Shown here one piece after another: positions 61,994 through 64,000 of a stretch of DNA of 64,000 nt. The notes beneath the pieces are model-generated. The model saw only the letters and a list, made by a program, of their open reading frames with translations. It was not told the DNA's origin and did not search any database. The translations under genes were made by a program, and so were the position numbers. Origin of the DNA: Burkholderiales bacterium. GTDB taxonomy: Bacteria; Pseudomonadota; Gammaproteobacteria; Burkholderiales; Burkholderiaceae_B. Position 1 is the first letter of the stretch, and every line of letters begins with the position of its first letter. The stretch lies in contig JAJTDO010000002.1 of assembly GCA_021300475.1 (NCBI GenBank), forward strand, positions 1-64,000, in the 5' to 3' direction.

Positions 61994-62977
61994 TCATGCC
62001 GTTTCTGAGCGGTTGAATGTAAATAGGGGAACGCTGGCTGGATGCTGTGCAAGGCAGGCACGCGCCTGTTCTTTGTCTTTGTTCATTTGCACAACCATGT
62101 CATCGAGCGAGTCGAATTTCGCTTCATGTCTGAGGTGTTTGATCACTTCAACTGAAATATTTTTTCCGTAGGCATCGCCTTGCCAGTCAAACACATAGGT
62201 TTCCAGCCAGTATTCGCCATTGCTCTTTACGCTGGGGCGAACGCCAAGGCTGGCCACGCCGGGCAGGGGATGTTCTTCCAGTCCGTGAACCCAGACGGCC
62301 AAAATACCGGAAAGCGCCGAGGTTCGTGATCCCAGACCCAAATTCAGTGTGGGAAATCCCAGAGTGCGCCCCAGTTTTTGTCCGTGCAGTACGTGCCCGG
62401 AGTAGGTAAGCGGATGGCCGAGGGCAGAAGTGGCCTGCGCAATGTCGCCATGTGCCAACAATTTGCGTATTTCGGTGCTTGAGACCCTTTCGTCTTCATG
62501 CAGTACGCTTTGAATGGCATCGACTTGAAAGCCCAGTTCTTTCCCTGCTTGCGTCAGCGTGGAAAAATCGCCGCTGCGTTTGTGGCCGAACTTAAAATCA
62601 TCACCCACCCAGAGATGACGGGTGTTGAGCCGTCTGACCAACACTTCTTCAATAAAATGCTGCGGGCTCTGGCTGGCAAGGTATTGGTCAAAGTGCAATA
62701 TGTGCACTTCATCAATGCCGTAGGCTTTCATCCAGGCGAGCCTGTCTCTGAGGCTGCTGATTTTCGCAGGGGCAGATGCAGCATTGAAAAATGCCCTCGG
62801 GTGCGGTTCAAAGGTGAGTACAGCCGAGCGCAAACCCTCTTGCTTCGCTGTTTTGCGAATAAGCGCAAACAACTCGCAATGCCCCTTGTGAACGCCGTCG
62901 AAGTTGCCGATGGTCACGGCGGTGCCTGAGCTGGCGGCGCTCGGCGCATCTGCGTGAAGTCGGTAACGTATCATCAT
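61994..62977 (-). CDS. ribF: Bifunctional riboflavin kinase/FAD synthetase
   Basis: Makes FMN and FAD from riboflavin. About 327 residues: N-terminal nucleotidyltransferase domain with VTIGNFDGVHKGH and the RVSSTEIRKLL segment; C-terminal flavokinase domain with GRTLGFPTLNL and YWLETYVFDWQGDAYGK. ATG at 62977 (or the next codon, 62974) is preferred over an in-frame start at 63007. A perfect TATAAT on the minus strand at 63012-63007 lies about 30 bases upstream. Confidence 0.96.
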   Translation of the reverse strand: MMIRYRLHADAPSAASSGTAVTIGNFDGVHKGHCELFALIRKTAKQEGLRSAVLTFEPHPRAFFNAASAPAKISSLRDRLAWMKAYGIDEVHILHFDQYLASQSPQHFIEEVLVRRLNTRHLWVGDDFKFGHKRSGDFSTLTQAGKELGFQVDAIQSVLHEDERVSSTEIRKLLAHGDIAQATSALGHPLTYSGHVLHGQKLGRTLGFPTLNLGLGSRTSALSGILAVWVHGLEEHPLPGVASLGVRPSVKSNGEYWLETYVFDWQGDAYGKNISVEVIKHLRHEAKFDSLDDMVVQMNKDKEQARACLAQHPASVPLFTFNRSETA

Positions 62978-63006
62978 GAATAGGTGTGCTTGCGGAAAAA
63001 TCAGCA

Positions 63007-63012
63007 ATTATA
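63007..63012 (-). promoter_or_regulatory. Candidate -10 element for the ribF operon
   Basis: Perfect TATAAT on the minus strand in the 92-base gap between ribF and the divergent purN. The -35 region at the usual distance is G/C-rich and poor. Confidence 0.45.
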
Positions 63013-63069
63013 AGGGTTTAAGGGGCGATCGCGCTCTCTGGGGCGCCTGACGGATGTTAAACTTCGCAC

Positions 63070-63729
63070 ATGAGTGAAATCAAACGAAGAAAACCCCTTC
63101 GCGTCGTGGCCTTAATTTCAGGTCGAGGGTCTAATTTGCAGGCGCTGCTGGCGCATCCGCAACACCGCCAGTCTTATGAAATTGTTGCTGTGGTGAGCAA
63201 TAAACCGTCGGCACAGGGTCTGGATCTGGCCCGTTCCCACGGCGTGCAGACCCAGAGCTTGCAGCACACAGGCTTCCCTACACGGGAACTGTTTGATGAG
63301 GCCTTGGTGAAAACCATAGATGCACACGCACCCGATCTGGTCGTATTGGCCGGCTTCATGCGCATTCTGAGTAACGGTTTCGTGGCCCACTATGCGCAGC
63401 GCCTGATAAATATCCATCCGTCGCTGCTGCCTTCTTTTGCGGGCTTGAATACCCATCAGCGCGCCATTGAAGCCGGATGCCAATTGCACGGCGCAACCGT
63501 GCATTTTGTAACGGCAGAACTGGATCACGGACCTATCGTGGCGCAAGCGGCGGTGGAAATCGCCCCCGATGACACTCCCGACACCTTGGCAGCCCGCGTG
63601 CTGCAGCGTGAACATGAAATATTACCTGCCTGTGTGCTTGCATTTGCGCATGGTCAGTTGCAGTTGGACGGATTGCGAGTGCTCTGGCACGGACAGCGTC
63701 CCTCTGTCTTTACCTCTAAGGAAGCCTAA
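63070..63729 (+). CDS. purN: Phosphoribosylglycinamide formyltransferase, folate-dependent
   Basis: Third step of purine synthesis, transferring formyl from 10-formyl-THF to GAR. 219 residues with VALISGRGSNLQALL, the phosphate-binding N-terminus, LVVLAGFMRILS, NIHPSLLPSFAGLNTHQRAIEAG with the catalytic Asn and His, and DHGPIVAQAAV with the catalytic Asp. Its TAA overlaps the next gene's ATG by one base. Confidence 0.97.
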   Translation: MSEIKRRKPLRVVALISGRGSNLQALLAHPQHRQSYEIVAVVSNKPSAQGLDLARSHGVQTQSLQHTGFPTRELFDEALVKTIDAHAPDLVVLAGFMRILSNGFVAHYAQRLINIHPSLLPSFAGLNTHQRAIEAGCQLHGATVHFVTAELDHGPIVAQAAVEIAPDDTPDTLAARVLQREHEILPACVLAFAHGQLQLDGLRVLWHGQRPSVFTSKEA

Positions 63730-64000
63730 TGGCCAAAAAACCGCGTTCAAAATCCAACGGCAGCGCTGAAAAGCTTAATAAATTCGGCGAGCGCTCTGGT
63801 GGCAAACGCTCCGGCCCGATGCGCATTGCAGATCACCTGATCAAGGTGATCAATCTGCTGGCCCGTTTCGACACACCCGCTGATGCGGTGTTGTCGCATT
63901 ATTTCAAATCCAATCCGGCCCTGGGGTCGAGTGACAGGCACTGGATTGCAGAGTCTGCTTACGCCTGGCTGCGGTTCAAGCCCAGAATCGGCCATCTGTG
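63729..64000 (+). CDS. RsmB/NOP2-type RNA methyltransferase, 3' end outside window
   Basis: Only the first ~90 residues are present. A Lys/Arg-rich start (AKKPRSKSNGSAEKL) leads into helices typical of the N-terminal NusB-like part of the family (ADHLIKVINLLARFDTPADAVLSHYFKSNPALGSSDRHWIAESAYAWLR). The methyltransferase core lies beyond the window. An RsmB-type gene directly after purN is a common betaproteobacterial neighbourhood, which supports the call. Confidence 0.72.
   Translation, partial: MAKKPRSKSNGSAEKLNKFGERSGGKRSGPMRIADHLIKVINLLARFDTPADAVLSHYFKSNPALGSSDRHWIAESAYAWLRFKPRIGHL

Overview
The window is a 64 kb stretch of the chromosome of a betaproteobacterium. Gene order is of the Burkholderiales type: rpsP-rimM-trmD-rplS, recG/oxyR/ubiA, leuS-lptE-holA-proA, polA/DUF2782/thrB, ispA-dxs-folE2, exbB-exbD-lpxK-trm112-kdsB-adk, ileS-lspA-coaBC. 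A flavocytochrome c sulfide dehydrogenase gene pair suggests a sulfur-oxidising member; Limnobacter is my best guess from family knowledge, not a database match. Almost every gene is housekeeping. I see no insertion sequence, prophage, CRISPR array, tRNA or rRNA.

Layout. 1-2.8 kb: LPS assembly and heptose synthesis (lapB, rfaE1, hldD). 3.0-4.3 kb: cation efflux and a TM2 protein. 4.3-6.6 kb: ribosomal protein and tRNA/rRNA maturation operon. 6.7-11.5 kb: recG, ridA, an HNH protein, oxyR, ubiA. 11.5-21 kb, mostly minus strand: proC, yggS, an rRNA methyltransferase, hemJ, proA, holA, lptE, leuS, plus gpx on the plus strand. 21-30.7 kb: uvrD, a BPSS1780-type membrane protein, thrB, DUF2782, a LOG protein, polA, ZIP transporter, sulfurtransferase. 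30.8-33.6 kb: EamA transporter, GntR regulator, Rieske oxygenase. 33.9-38.6 kb: ispA, dxs, folE2, amidotransferase, DUF3579. 38.6-45.1 kb: rpsT, murJ, ggt, hppA, adk. 45.2-51.5 kb: kdsB, trm112, lpxK, exbD, exbB, sodB, DUF192, icd, cold-shock gene. 51.8-57.3 kb: clpS, clpA, FCSD pair, diguanylate cyclase. 57.4-64 kb: coaBC, lspA, ileS, ribF, purN and the start of an rsmB-type gene.

The most striking signal is damage, not a new system. Five genes or gene junctions (ubiA, uvrD, an EamA transporter, dxs, the clpS/clpA junction) lack a discrete internal block of roughly 25-190 bases, while both flanks remain perfectly recognisable. A sixth (the 5' end of hppA) probably does too. Two losses break the frame inside genes, one fuses clpS out of frame to clpA, and two are in frame but remove conserved segments. 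I see no single-base frameshift anywhere else. Several affected genes are normally essential, so a systematic sequencing, amplification or assembly artefact is the leading explanation, but it needs checking because it affects every functional call for these genes.

A second signal is that both subunit genes of exonuclease VII (xseA, xseB) are missing from the two places where relatives usually carry them. Other points worth a look are two pairs of divergent genes with almost no space between start codons (HNH/oxyR, LOG/polA), a structured non-coding segment after hldD, and candidate operators around the GntR and Rieske genes.
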